A DNA stretch of 64,000 bases, from positions 62,001 through 126,000 of the forward strand of contig CAWDLN010000014.1 of assembly GCA_963803115.1 (NCBI GenBank), read 5' to 3'. This document shows, piece after piece, positions 34,111 through 43,270 of this stretch. Numbering within the stretch: position 1 is the stretch's first letter; each line of letters starts with the position of its first letter. The notes under the pieces were generated by a model, which was given only the letters and a program-made list of their open reading frames with translations, was not told where the DNA came from and ran no database searches. Position numbers and translations under genes: made by a program. This DNA is from DATBGZ01 sp963803115. GTDB taxonomy: Bacteria > Actinomycetota > Actinomycetes > Mycobacteriales > Micromonosporaceae.

Positions 34111-34468
34111 TCTGCCCCCCTTGTCGCGGACCGGGGGTGGCGGGGAAGCGCGCGGCGCGTGGATTCATCAACGCACGACCGGTCCAGCGCGAGGGGTCGT
34201 CCGTTATTCCACCACGGTGACAAGGCATGGAATCACGACCGGCAACGGATTGGTCGCGCAGGCGGTGCCGACCGCCGTGATCAATGCTGCCGCTGAGCAG
34301 CCGTGACGGGAATCGCGGTCTGTGAACGCCGCCGTGCCGGAATTCGGGACGGGCCTGTCGGCCACGTTGCGCACTCGACGGCCGCCACGGTCATACATTG
34401 TCAGCGAGGTGATCAGGAAACGGCGACCCCGGTCGGGATCGCCGCCTCCGGTAGGAGGAGTCGGTCCG
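34111..34468. other. 358-bp interval without a supported gene
   Basis: Open frames here lack ribosome sites and family resemblance. The last 30 bp hold the GGAGGAG site of the next gene. The stretch probably contains the promoter for the rightward membrane-protein gene and nothing else that I can see. Confidence 0.5.
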
Positions 34469-34792
34469 ATGAACCTCGAGACGATTGACGCACAGCGACT
34501 GGTCGACCTGGGATCCAGACTGGGCCGCACGCCGATCCTCACGATTGCGGCTGGCGTTGTAGCAGCCGCCTTGGCGCTCGTGGTGTGGACTCAGGGCGAA
34601 GCGGGATTCGTCTGGTCGCTGTTCGTCGGAGTTGGCGTCGTTCTGTTCGCAGCGACCTTCGGACTCGGTTGTACCGCCGTGGTCCTCACCCTGCGGCATC
34701 AAGACACGCAGGCCTCGCGATGGAGTCTGAGGAGTCTATGGTTCCTGCTCGCCGCCATCGGTGTTGTGATCATCGGCACGGTGCTTACCTGA
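34469..34792 (+). CDS. small three-TM membrane protein
   Basis: 107 residues with membrane segments at about 25-45, 52-75 and 87-106 and a short charged start (MNLETIDAQRLVDLGSRLG). ATG 34469 follows GGAGGAG at 8 bases, so this start is secure; the frame further upstream is not protein-like. I do not recognise the family. It stands alone between the toxin-antitoxin pair and a convergent CMD-like gene. Confidence 0.6.
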   Translation: MNLETIDAQRLVDLGSRLGRTPILTIAAGVVAAALALVVWTQGEAGFVWSLFVGVGVVLFAATFGLGCTAVVLTLRHQDTQASRWSLRSLWFLLAAIGVVIIGTVLT

Positions 34793-34817
34793 CGAAACTC
34801 GGCCCGCCGGACCGTTG

Positions 34818-35186
34818 CTAGTAATCAGCCTCGACCGCGTCGGCCAACTCGGCGCCGAGCAGCCCGGCCCGAATCATCTTGGATGCCGCCGCCGTCACCC
34901 GTGCGGATCCGACGACCGGCGCGATCGCGACCATCGTCCCGACCACCTTGTCGAGATCGACGCCGACGTCCTTTGCTTTGCCCAGGTTCAACAGGTACGA
35001 GACCGGCGCCGCGTCGCTGGCGACCAGCGCCGCGATCCGGACGAGCATGTAGGTCTGTTCGTCGAGCCCCGACCGCTCCAGCGTGCCTACGGTCATCTGA
35101 GCCAGGGTCTCGAGTACCTTCGGGTCGCCCTGTGCCAGTCCAACCATGCTGTCCTGCGGTGAGGCGGGTTTCGTCTTCGTTGCCAC
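34818..35186 (-). CDS. carboxymuconolactone decarboxylase-like (AhpD-fold) protein
   Basis: 122 residues, all-helical, with the CMD-type region LDEQTYMLVRIAALVASDAA and VGTMVAIAPVVGSARVTAAA. The CxxC-H redox triad of AhpD is absent, so it is probably not a peroxidase partner. GTG 35186 follows AAGGGGGA, a better start than the ATG 13 codons upstream. It is convergent with the small membrane protein. The function is unknown beyond the fold. Confidence 0.72.
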   Translation of the reverse strand: MATKTKPASPQDSMVGLAQGDPKVLETLAQMTVGTLERSGLDEQTYMLVRIAALVASDAAPVSYLLNLGKAKDVGVDLDKVVGTMVAIAPVVGSARVTAAASKMIRAGLLGAELADAVEADY

Positions 35187-35275
35187 GACATCCCCCTTGA
35201 TCGTGTGCGAAATGGCCACATTCATAGTGCCCGCACCCTGGCGACCGGTCGGGCCATATCGGCGAAACGGACCCC

Positions 35276-36502
35276 CTAGGACACGCGACTGCGGGCTGGG
35301 CGCAAAAGGGTGACAAGGGCGACGATGGCGAGTGCGATCACAGCGAGGCCGTACTGCAGCGCCGTGGTACGAAGTCCACCGCCATAGACGACCAGCGTTC
35401 CGGCGATCACGGCGGGCAGGCCCAGGCTCAGGTACGACACGACGTACACCAACGACAGCAGCCCCGCCCGCTCGTGTTCGTTGGCGGCCGGCAGCACACT
35501 GCGGATCGCGCCCTGGAGCGTGGCCCCGAATCCGGCCCCGGCGATGACGAGGCTCACGAAGAAGACGCCGGCGGTCTCCATGGCGATCGCGATCAGGCTC
35601 ACCCCGACGCCGACGATGAGTGCGACGATGCCGTTCGTCATCATCCGTACGGCCGGGAGTTTGCGGGCCAAGAGAACGGTCGCCGACGCGCTGCCGGCCA
35701 TGATGAATACCAAGACTCCCCCGAGCAGAATCGAGCCACTGTGGACGGTCTGCCGAGCCAGCGCCGGCCCGACCGACAGATAGAGGCCGGCCAGTCCCCA
35801 GGCCGCGACGATGACCGGGGTTGCGGCGAGCATCGGACGGCGGGCCGCCGCTGGCAGGGCAAACACCGGTCGTAGCGACGCCAGGGCTCCGGGCCGAGGC
35901 GTCGCCGTCTCGGTCATCAGCAGAACGCCGATCGCCTGCACCGCGAACGCGACCGACAGCACGATAAAGACCATCTGGCTTGGCGCGGGCAGGTACTGCA
36001 CGAAGACGCCGGCCAGCAGGCCACCGATCGCGGTACCGGACATCGGCGCCACCGCGTTGGCGACCGTACCCCGGTCACGGTCGATGTCGAGCATGCCGGC
36101 GCCCACGGCACCGAGTGCGGCGCCCGTGGCGAGGCCTTGGATCACCCGGGCCGCGAGCAGGTGCGGGACGGCGTCCGCGGTGACGAACAGCCACATCGTT
36201 GCGGCCTGCACGACGAGCGCGGCGAGCAGCACCGGACGCCGTCCAATGTGGTCGGACAGGGACCCGACGGTGAGCAGGGCGGCGAGCACCGCGATGGCGT
36301 AGACGCCGAAGATGACCGTGGTCGTGATCGCGGAGAAGCCCCAGTCGCGTTGGTAGACCGCGTAGAGCGGCGTGGGCGCACTGGAGGAGGCGAGCAAGGT
36401 CACCACGATCGAGGCGAGCAGGTAGAAGGACACGTTCGTGGGGAGCCGCGACCGCCTGCTTGTCGGCTCATGGGTGGTGGGACGGTCGAGCACGGAGGTC
36501 AT
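35276..36502 (-). CDS. MFS transporter (DHA1-type)
   Basis: 408 residues with twelve membrane segments. The loop 2-3 motif GSLSDHIGRRPVLLAALVVQ and the segment-5 region APMSGTAIGGLLAGVF mark a drug:H+ antiporter-like MFS protein. It probably exports a small toxic compound. It is divergent from a TetR gene, and the two perfect AGACAG..CTGTCT palindromes between them lie in its promoter region, so it is very likely repressed by that TetR protein and induced by its ligand. Confidence 0.9.
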   Translation of the reverse strand: MTSVLDRPTTHEPTSRRSRLPTNVSFYLLASIVVTLLASSSAPTPLYAVYQRDWGFSAITTTVIFGVYAIAVLAALLTVGSLSDHIGRRPVLLAALVVQAATMWLFVTADAVPHLLAARVIQGLATGAALGAVGAGMLDIDRDRGTVANAVAPMSGTAIGGLLAGVFVQYLPAPSQMVFIVLSVAFAVQAIGVLLMTETATPRPGALASLRPVFALPAAARRPMLAATPVIVAAWGLAGLYLSVGPALARQTVHSGSILLGGVLVFIMAGSASATVLLARKLPAVRMMTNGIVALIVGVGVSLIAIAMETAGVFFVSLVIAGAGFGATLQGAIRSVLPAANEHERAGLLSLVYVVSYLSLGLPAVIAGTLVVYGGGLRTTALQYGLAVIALAIVALVTLLRPARSRVS

Positions 36503-36528
36503 TGTCGTCTCTTTTCCGCGTTGTGTAC

Positions 36529-36570
36529 AGACAGGTCTGTCTACTACATGGATGCTAGACAGATCTGTCT
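36529..36570. promoter_or_regulatory. two TetR operators between MFS and tetR genes
   Basis: AGACAGGTCTGTCT (36529-36542) and AGACAGATCTGTCT (36557-36570) are both perfect palindromes. Their centres are 28 bp apart, close to three helical turns. One lies 27 bp before the MFS start and the other 16 bp before the tetR start, so each promoter can be blocked separately. Confidence 0.9.
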
Positions 36571-36585
36571 GGTACGGTCAACCGT

Positions 36586-37173
36586 ATGCCCGAAACACTC
36601 GAGACCCGCGCATCGGCTCGGGACCGGCTGCTCGCCGCGGCGGACGAGCTCTTCTACGCCGAGGGCATCCACACCGTCGGCATCGACCGCGTCATCGAGC
36701 GCGCCGGCGTCGCCAAGGCTTCCCTCTACAGCACGTTCGGCAGTAAGGATGAGCTGGTCCGCGCCTACCTCATGCGACGGCACGAGCGACGCCAGGCCCG
36801 GATCATCGCGAGCATCGCCAAGTACGACGACCCGCGATCGAAGGTGCTCGGTATCTTCGACTACCTGGGCGATTTGTACCGTGATCCGAGGTTCCGCGGC
36901 TGCCCGTTCGTCAACGCCAACGCCGAAGGCCAGCCGGGCGGCCCGGCCGAGGAGGTCGCGAACCTCTCCCGAGCCTGGGTACGGTCGCTGGTCCGTGGCC
37001 TCGTCGACGAGGTCGGAGTCGCTGATCCCGAAGGACTCACCCAGCAGCTGATCCTGCTCTACGACGGGGCCACCGTAGCCGCCCGGCTCGATCGCAATCC
37101 CGCCGCCGCCGAGGCCGCGCGCTCGGTCGCCGAGGCTCTTCTCGACGCGGCGTCAAGGGGCTCGGTCACGTGA
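36586..37173 (+). CDS. TetR-family repressor
   Basis: 195 residues. The N-terminal helix-turn-helix is TVGIDRVIERAGVAKASLYS followed by TFGSKDEL, and the C-terminal ligand domain has GCPFVNANAEGQPGG, a feature of the TetR_C_16/AcrR-like group. It is divergent from the MFS pump with two operators between them; repression of both genes is inferred. Its last 8 bases overlap the convergent molybdoenzyme gene. Confidence 0.92.
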   Translation: MPETLETRASARDRLLAAADELFYAEGIHTVGIDRVIERAGVAKASLYSTFGSKDELVRAYLMRRHERRQARIIASIAKYDDPRSKVLGIFDYLGDLYRDPRFRGCPFVNANAEGQPGGPAEEVANLSRAWVRSLVRGLVDEVGVADPEGLTQQLILLYDGATVAARLDRNPAAAEAARSVAEALLDAASRGSVT

Positions 37174-38209
37174 CTGGGAACGGCGGCTGCCACCACCACG
37201 GGGTCGTCTGAAGCTCGATCCGGTCGACCCACTTGACCCACCAATAGCCACGGCGTCCGGTGGCCACCAATCGCAACGGGTATCCATGCCCGGCCGAGAG
37301 CGGAGTCCCGCCGACCGACGTGGCCAGCAGCAGGGTGTCGAGGTCGCGCACGGGCAGCCGGACCCAGTACCCGGTCGTCGAGCGCACGAGCAGGCTGCGA
37401 GCTTCGCCGATGTCGCGGAGCAGGGCCGCGACCGGTACGCCGGTCCAATCCTGATGGGCAAACCAGCCGGAGGTGCAGTCCAGCGTCGCCCGCCAGGTCT
37501 GGGTGCGCCCGACGAGGTCGGCGGGGGTTACTTCAAACGAACTGCGGGCGTCGACGACGGCGAGGCGCCAGTCCGGGCCGAGCGCTGGCACGTCGTCGTC
37601 GAGCCAGATCGTGTTCGGCATCTGGGCCGGCTCGAACGAGCCCGTTTCGTACGAGCCGGTGAAGCGGCGGGTGGCGCCAGGCAGCCCGAGTCCGGTGACC
37701 ACGGCGGCGGTCGCCGCGTAGACGCCAGCCCCCACAACGGCCAGCAGCCCGGCCCGCAGCAGCACCCGGCGCGATGCGTCTGTCCTTCGTGGACGTATCC
37801 AGCGGGCGGCCAGATGCCACAGCAACACAGGGACAAGAGCCAGGGCCAGCGCCACGTGCCACCAGAGAGCGGGCGTGCTCGCGATCGAGCGGAGCAGGCC
37901 GGTCGCGTAGCCGAAACCGAGCACGAGCGTCGCCAGAATGAGCGCAGCCAGCGCGAGGGAAATCCACCGAGCGACCCGGTGTCGCCGCACGCCGTGCCGG
38001 ATGATCCTGGTCTTCCACGGGATCAGCAGGATGATGACCACCGCGGCGATGCCGTGAGCCACCGCGACCCAGCGCCCGGTCGCCGAGCCCGTCGCAACCG
38101 CCCCGACCCCGGTCGCAAACGTGATCGCCACGGCCAGAAAGAGCTGCAGGTTCGTGAGCCGACCAGATGGCGGGCGCCAGAACGAGCGCATCCGACGGCG
38201 GCTACCCAT
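37166..38209 (-). CDS. membrane-anchored molybdopterin-dependent oxidoreductase
   Basis: 347 residues. The N-terminal half has four or five membrane segments (from about 20 to 150), followed by a twin-segment linker and a sulfite-oxidase-type molybdopterin domain. The molybdenum-ligating Cys lies in TLDCTSGWFAHQDWTGV, with the family motif SAGHGYPLRLVATGRRGYWW near the end. The reaction is an oxygen-atom transfer outside the membrane; the substrate is unknown. It lacks the haem domain and dimerisation domain of true sulfite oxidase. It may use the membrane part to pass electrons to quinone. Confidence 0.85.
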   Translation of the reverse strand: MGSRRRMRSFWRPPSGRLTNLQLFLAVAITFATGVGAVATGSATGRWVAVAHGIAAVVIILLIPWKTRIIRHGVRRHRVARWISLALAALILATLVLGFGYATGLLRSIASTPALWWHVALALALVPVLLWHLAARWIRPRRTDASRRVLLRAGLLAVVGAGVYAATAAVVTGLGLPGATRRFTGSYETGSFEPAQMPNTIWLDDDVPALGPDWRLAVVDARSSFEVTPADLVGRTQTWRATLDCTSGWFAHQDWTGVPVAALLRDIGEARSLLVRSTTGYWVRLPVRDLDTLLLATSVGGTPLSAGHGYPLRLVATGRRGYWWVKWVDRIELQTTPWWWQPPFPVT

Positions 38210-38400
38210 ACCGTGGTTATAGGTTCGGCCACCGGCTCACGACAAGGCGCGTTTGCGGATCGTAAGAGTGTGATGCTGCCGCCATCGCATTGACCCAGCG
38301 CGCAGGCGCCGCCTACCGTCGAGGTGGCCGATCCTGACGGCCATCGTTCAGTAACGGCCGAACCTCCAAGCCGGCCGAGGAGCCCGACGGAGGCAGCACC

Positions 38401-39306
38401 GTGGCCGAGCATCACGCCGAGGAGCGGGTGGTCGCTCAGTTCAGCAGTGCGGACGAGGTCTCCGCCCTGCTCAAGCAGGTGGGTTATCTCTCCGACGCGG
38501 CCATCGCGAACGTGGTCTACCTCGGCGAGCGGCTGGGCAAGCCGGTGCTCGTCGAGGGCCCGGCCGGGACCGGGAAGACTGAACTCGCCAAGTCCGTGGC
38601 GGCCGCGACCGAACGGCGACTGATCCGGCTCCAGTGCTACGAGGGCCTGGACGAGGCCAAGGCACTGTACGAATGGGACTACCGCAAGCAGCTTCTCCAC
38701 ATGCAATCGCGCGGTGACGAGCCGGCCGGGCGAGCGTGGAACGACCTCGAAGTCGATCTGTTCAATGAGGACTTTCTCTTGACGCGGCCGCTGCTCGAGG
38801 CGATCCGGGCGACCGAACCGGTGGTGCTGCTCATCGACGAAGTCGACCGGCTCGACATCGAAACGGAGGCACTGCTGCTCGAAGTGCTCTCCGACTACCA
38901 GGTCTCGATCCCGGAGCTGGGCACGATTCAGGCCCGGCAGGTGCCGCTCGTGTTCCTCACCTCCAACAGCAGCCGGGAGCTCTCCGAGGCGCTCAAGCGC
39001 CGGTGCCTGTTCCTGCACCTCGACTACCCGACGGTGGAGCGCGAGCGGGAGATCGTGCTGAGCCGGGTGCCGGGCATCTCCGAGCACCTCGCCACGCAGA
39101 TCACCCGCATCGTCCGGTCGCTGCGCACCCTTGACCTGAAGAAGCATCCGTCGATCTCGGAGACGTTGGACTGGGCGCGGACCCTGGTGCTGATCGGCGT
39201 GGAGGACATCGAAGAGTCGCAGCTGCGCGAGACGATCAGCGTGCTGCTGAAGTACCAGAGCGACATCAAGAAGGCGACGGCGAAGATCGGCGACCTCGGC
39301 CGATGA
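38401..39306 (+). CDS. MoxR/CoxD-type AAA+ ATPase
   Basis: 301 residues. Walker A is VEGPAGTGKTELAK (G53-T60), Walker B is VVLLIDEVDRLD, sensor 1 is FLTSNSSRELSEALKRR, and a C-terminal lid follows. MoxR ATPases act with VWA-domain proteins as chaperones that mature or activate a target enzyme, for example CoxD-CoxE with CO dehydrogenase. A CoxE-type VWA gene follows 750 bp later on the same strand, after an antiparallel hydrolase gene. The client is unknown; the molybdoenzyme encoded upstream is a possible one. The start is GTG. Confidence 0.9.
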   Translation: MAEHHAEERVVAQFSSADEVSALLKQVGYLSDAAIANVVYLGERLGKPVLVEGPAGTGKTELAKSVAAATERRLIRLQCYEGLDEAKALYEWDYRKQLLHMQSRGDEPAGRAWNDLEVDLFNEDFLLTRPLLEAIRATEPVVLLIDEVDRLDIETEALLLEVLSDYQVSIPELGTIQARQVPLVFLTSNSSRELSEALKRRCLFLHLDYPTVEREREIVLSRVPGISEHLATQITRIVRSLRTLDLKKHPSISETLDWARTLVLIGVEDIEESQLRETISVLLKYQSDIKKATAKIGDLGR

Positions 39307-39311
39307 GGCCG

Positions 39312-40007
39312 CTACTCATCGAGAAACTCCAGTACGGCGCCGATGCACCGGTAGTCGGACGTGACGCCGAAATGGTCGGTCCCGCGCAGCACCTCGAGTC
39401 GGCCCTGTGGCAGCGCCGCGACCAACGTGTCGGCGGGACTGGCGAAATCACGTTCGCCGATGACCACGAGCACGGGGCACGAGACTCGGGCGAGGTCGGT
39501 AGGGGCGAGGGCCGAGGGCGCGTCACGCCGTACAAAGGCCGACAGGGCGAACGGGTCATTGTCAGCCGACCGGGCGAGCCGCCAGAAAAGGCGATCCGTC
39601 TCGGCCTCGGGCTCCGTGGTTGCCGTGAATACGTCGGCCAGCGTGTTGCTGGCGCCGGTGGGGGGAGCGAGCACGCGGTCTCCGACGCCGAGCAGGGCCA
39701 GGCGACGGAACAACTCGGGCCGTGTCGCCGCGATGGACAGCAGCGTGTGCCCACCGCGAGAGAACCCAACCGCGTCGATCTGCCGGGCATCGGGTGCCTG
39801 GTCGGCGATTTTGCGCATGACGGCCCCCGGCACATCAGCGTACGCCTCGGGCACTGTCTCATGTGGACCGCGGCCGTGCCCCGGCAGCTCGACCTCGAGC
39901 ACCGTCCGTCCCGCCTCGGTCAGCAGATCCACCCAGCCCGGCTCACGCCAGTTGTGCTCGAACGAGGACGCGAGGCCGTGCAGCAACACGACAGGAGGAC
40001 CGGTCAT
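39312..40007 (-). CDS. alpha/beta-fold hydrolase
   Basis: 231 residues. The oxyanion motif is HGLASSFEHNW, the nucleophile elbow GFSRGGHTL, the acid GERDFASP, and the His is in RGTDHFGVTSDYR. The cap domain is short. It lies head-to-tail against both the MoxR and CoxE genes, filling the gap between them. The substrate is unknown; the fold and triad are clear. Confidence 0.87.
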   Translation of the reverse strand: MTGPPVVLLHGLASSFEHNWREPGWVDLLTEAGRTVLEVELPGHGRGPHETVPEAYADVPGAVMRKIADQAPDARQIDAVGFSRGGHTLLSIAATRPELFRRLALLGVGDRVLAPPTGASNTLADVFTATTEPEAETDRLFWRLARSADNDPFALSAFVRRDAPSALAPTDLARVSCPVLVVIGERDFASPADTLVAALPQGRLEVLRGTDHFGVTSDYRCIGAVLEFLDE

Positions 40008-40053
40008 GCCGCGAGGCTAGCTTCTCTCGCGGGCGGGGCCATCGGGGGCCGCC

Positions 40054-41454
40054 GTGCTTAAGACCTTGGGCGGCCTCATTGCCGAGATGCGAGCGATTGG
40101 AATCCCGGTCTCGCCCACCGAGCACATCGACGCCGCCGCGGCGCTGCGGCACACCGCGATCGAGGACCGGCTGGCGGTGAAGGCGGCGCTGTCCGCGACT
40201 CTCGTGAAGAACTCCGAACACTGGCAGGCCTTCTCCATCGTGTTCGATCTGTACTTCGCCGGTCGCCGGCGAGACCTGCACGATCCGGATCTGTCCGAAG
40301 TAGAGGCTGGACACCGACAGGGCGACGGTGGTGGACTGCTGAGCGGACTGACCGACGAAGAGCTGGCCGACCTGCTGTACCAGGCACTCCGCGATGGCGA
40401 CGCGGTGATGATGCGGGCGATTGCGGCGCAGCTCGTGGATCGCCATGCGGCGATCGAACCCGGGCGCCGGGTGGCCGGCACCTATTACCTGTTCAAGGCC
40501 CTGCGTAAGGTCAACCTCGAGGCGATGCTCACGCGCCTGCGCGAGGAGCAGGAGCAGGCCGGACAGTCCCCATTGGACAATCGGCTCGCGGACCTCGATT
40601 ACGCGACCCGGGTCGACGCGTTTCGCAACGAGGTCGAGTCGGAGATCCGGGAGCGGATGGTGGCCGACCGCGGTCCCGAGGACGTGGCGCGGACGCTACG
40701 GCGTCCGCTGCCCGAAGACCTCGACTTCCTCAATGCCACTCGTGGCGACGCGGCGGCGATCAGGGAAGCGCTCAAGCCCTTGGCGCGCAAGCTCGCGGCC
40801 CGACTCGCGCGAAAGCGCCGGTCCCGCCGCGACGCTCCGCTGGATTTTCGTCGCACCATGCGCCGCGCGATGTCGACCGGCGGCACCCCGGTCGAACTTG
40901 TCTTCCGCAAGCCCAACCCGTCCCGGCCGGAACTCATCGTCATCGCTGACATCTCCGGCTCGGTGGCCAGCTTCGCCGCCTTCACCCTGCAGCTGGTCTA
41001 CGCGCTGCGTTCGGAGTTCGCCCGGGTGCGCTGCTTCGTCTTCGTGGACGGGATCGAGGAGGTCACCGAGCTGATGGAGAAGGCGGACAACTTGGCCGAG
41101 GTCACGCGCCAGCTCAACCGCGGTACATCGGCCGTGTGGCTGTCCGGGCGGTCGGACTACGGGAACGCGCTGCGCACGTTCGAGCGGCGCTGGGGAGACC
41201 AGGTGGGCCGCCGGAGCACCGTGATCGTGCTGGGCGACGCCCGCAACAACTTCCTCGCGCCTCGGGAGGAGAGCCTGGCCTCGGTCGCGGAACGGTCGCG
41301 CGCCCTGTACTGGCTCAACCCGGAGCGGATGGCGATGTGGAACGACGGCGATTCCGTCATCGCCCGGTACGCGAAGCACTGCGACGGCGTATATGAGTGC
41401 CGCAACGTTCGGCAGCTCAAGCAGTTCGTCGAAGGGCTCGAGGACCGGGTCTGA
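40054..41454 (+). CDS. CoxE-type VWA domain protein
   Basis: 466 residues. The N-terminal 280 residues are helical (MRAIGIPVSPTEHIDAAAAL is typical of the family). The C-terminal VWA domain carries the MIDAS motif DISGS in LIVIADISGSVASF, with the later acidic ligand in VIVLGDARNNF. It should bind a divalent ion and act with the MoxR ATPase upstream in maturing another protein. The start is GTG. The partner gene is separated by an opposing hydrolase gene, so the pair is not a simple operon. Confidence 0.9.
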   Translation: MLKTLGGLIAEMRAIGIPVSPTEHIDAAAALRHTAIEDRLAVKAALSATLVKNSEHWQAFSIVFDLYFAGRRRDLHDPDLSEVEAGHRQGDGGGLLSGLTDEELADLLYQALRDGDAVMMRAIAAQLVDRHAAIEPGRRVAGTYYLFKALRKVNLEAMLTRLREEQEQAGQSPLDNRLADLDYATRVDAFRNEVESEIRERMVADRGPEDVARTLRRPLPEDLDFLNATRGDAAAIREALKPLARKLAARLARKRRSRRDAPLDFRRTMRRAMSTGGTPVELVFRKPNPSRPELIVIADISGSVASFAAFTLQLVYALRSEFARVRCFVFVDGIEEVTELMEKADNLAEVTRQLNRGTSAVWLSGRSDYGNALRTFERRWGDQVGRRSTVIVLGDARNNFLAPREESLASVAERSRALYWLNPERMAMWNDGDSVIARYAKHCDGVYECRNVRQLKQFVEGLEDRV

Positions 41455-41675
41455 CCCCAACCGACCAACGCGTACCGCAAGCTCGGCGTCACCCCGCCGC
41501 CAGAATCTCCGTACCGGTGTGGATGGCAGCCAAGGTGCGTGACGTCGGGCTCCTGGTCGATGGCCACAGGAAACCTTCCTGTACAGCTACAGCCTGCCGG
41601 CGCGGCGGACACAACTCAGGACCCGCACGGATGCCAACCTTGGGAACTAATCGTCCTAAGAGGAGCAACGAGGGG

Positions 41676-42122
41676 ATGTTCGATAAGGTTACCGACGGAG
41701 CCCGACGAGTGGTGGTCCTGGCCCAGCAAAATGCCCGGATGCTCAACCACAACTACATCGGCACAGAGCACATCCTGCTGGGCCTGATCCATGAGGGCGA
41801 GGGTGTGGCAGCGAAGGCCCTGGAGAGCCTCGGGATTTCCCTCGAAGGCGTCCGGCACCAGGTCGAGGAGATCATCGGCCAGGGTCAGCCGCCGACAAGT
41901 GCCCATATCCCGTTCACGCCCCGGGCTAAGAAGGTGCTTGAGCTGTCACTGCCCGAGGCGTTGCAGCTGGGGCACAACTACATCGGTACTTAACACATCC
42001 TGCTCGGCCTCATCAGTGAGGGCGAGGGCGTGGCCGCGCGGGTGCTCGTCCAGCTCGGTGCGGACCTCATCCGCGTACGCCAGCAGGTAATCCAGCTGCT
42101 TCGATCTTCTCCAGGTCATTAA
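41676..42122 (+). pseudogene. stand-alone ClpC N-terminal domain, interrupted by a stop codon
   Basis: ATG 41676 opens MFDKVTDGARRVVVLAQQNA, nearly identical to the ClpC N-domain start. The double Clp_N repeat follows (NYIGTEHILLGLIHEGEGVA, then ALQLGHNYIGT). At 41991 the codon expected to be GAA/GAG (Glu of GTEHILLG) is TAA. The frame then continues HILLGLISEGEGVAARVLVQ to RSSPGH and stops at 42122, where ClpC would enter its linker. There are no ATPase domains. This is an N-domain duplicate, possibly once an adaptor-binding decoy, with a nonsense change. Confidence 0.85.
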
Positions 42123-42176
42123 GCCCCCGGGCGCGGCGAAAGGTTCAACCGAGCCGACTGACTGCACCGGTCGCGG

Positions 42177-43122
42177 TCAACCGAGCGTGGCGGGGAACCC
42201 CTGTCGCCAGCTCGGGTAGCGCGGCTCCCACCGAAGGTCGCGGCGCGCCTTCGCGTTCGACGAGCCCCGGATGCTGGTCATCAACGCGATGCCATGCTCC
42301 CCTAGGAGCGGTCGGACCAGCCACGCCGGCAGTCGGCGCGGCGGCTTCGCGCCGATGATCTTGGCGAGGTACGGCAGCCATTTCGCGACCGGTGCGGGGT
42401 CGTCGTCGACGATGTTGTACACGCCGCTTGCCTGGCCTTCGATCGCGGCCACCGTGGCCGCGGCGGCGTCGTCGACGTGCACGAATGACCAGATCCCGGC
42501 GCCGTCGCCGACGATCGGCATCCGCCGCCGACGGACCATCTCCACGACGTCCCCGCCCGGCGCGAATCCGGTACCCGGCCCGTAGAGGCTGCCGTACCGC
42601 AGCGAAACGCCAGCCATATCGACCGCGCTGTCCACTATGGACTCCATTCGCCGGATCGCGGCCAGGGTCTGCTGCGATGGTCTGGTCGGGTGGGGATCGA
42701 GCGGGTCGAGCTCGGTCTTCACGGGGCCGCCGCGCCGTTCGTTCGGCCAGCCAGTGAAGCTCTGGGCCACGATCTGTTTCGCCCCGGCCTCCCGAGCGGC
42801 GGACAGCAGGTATCGTGCCCAACGTCCGCAGGCGGTTCGTCATGGCGAACATCGCATCGAAGTGCCTGAGGTCCTGCGGTCCGGACAACGCCGACAGCTC
42901 GTTGACGACAACATCGGGGCGCGCGAGGCCGACCGTCGTCGACACAGACTCGGCGTCGAGCGCGTCGACGACCACCGGATCGGCGCCCAGGCGCGCAACA
43001 TCATCCACGTGTTCCGATCGGCTCGTCGTGCCGGTGACCTGGTGGCCGGGCTGGATGAGCATTGGTACGAGTCGCCGCCCCACCGCACCGCTCGCACCTG
43101 CTACGAAGATCCGCATGGTCAA
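42177..43122 (-). pseudogene. NAD-dependent epimerase/reductase (SDR), frameshifted
   Basis: The first frame gives the Rossmann motif FVAGASGAVGRRLVPMLIQP and continues to FAMTNRLRTLG. The second frame begins within AAREAGAKQIVAQSFTGWP and runs through LRYGSLYGPGTGFAPGG, VHVDDAAAATVAAIEG and YNIVDDDPAPVAKWLPYLA to 42177. They meet at about 42812; loss of one base, or gain of two, would join them. The repaired protein (about 315 residues) would be an extended SDR of the NAD-epimerase type. A TetR gene lies just upstream on the same strand and may have controlled it. Confidence 0.82.
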
Positions 43123-43270
43123 ACTCCCTTCCGTGCGGTGTCTCTCTGCGCTGGCTACCCGGTTTGGTGCGGGCTACGCCTGACCGTGCGATTCGCCGAG
43201 ACGGGGCGACACCGCCGAATGCGCGGGACATGCTCGATCGTCCACTGTGTCTGGTCGTCGGCGACGCGTG

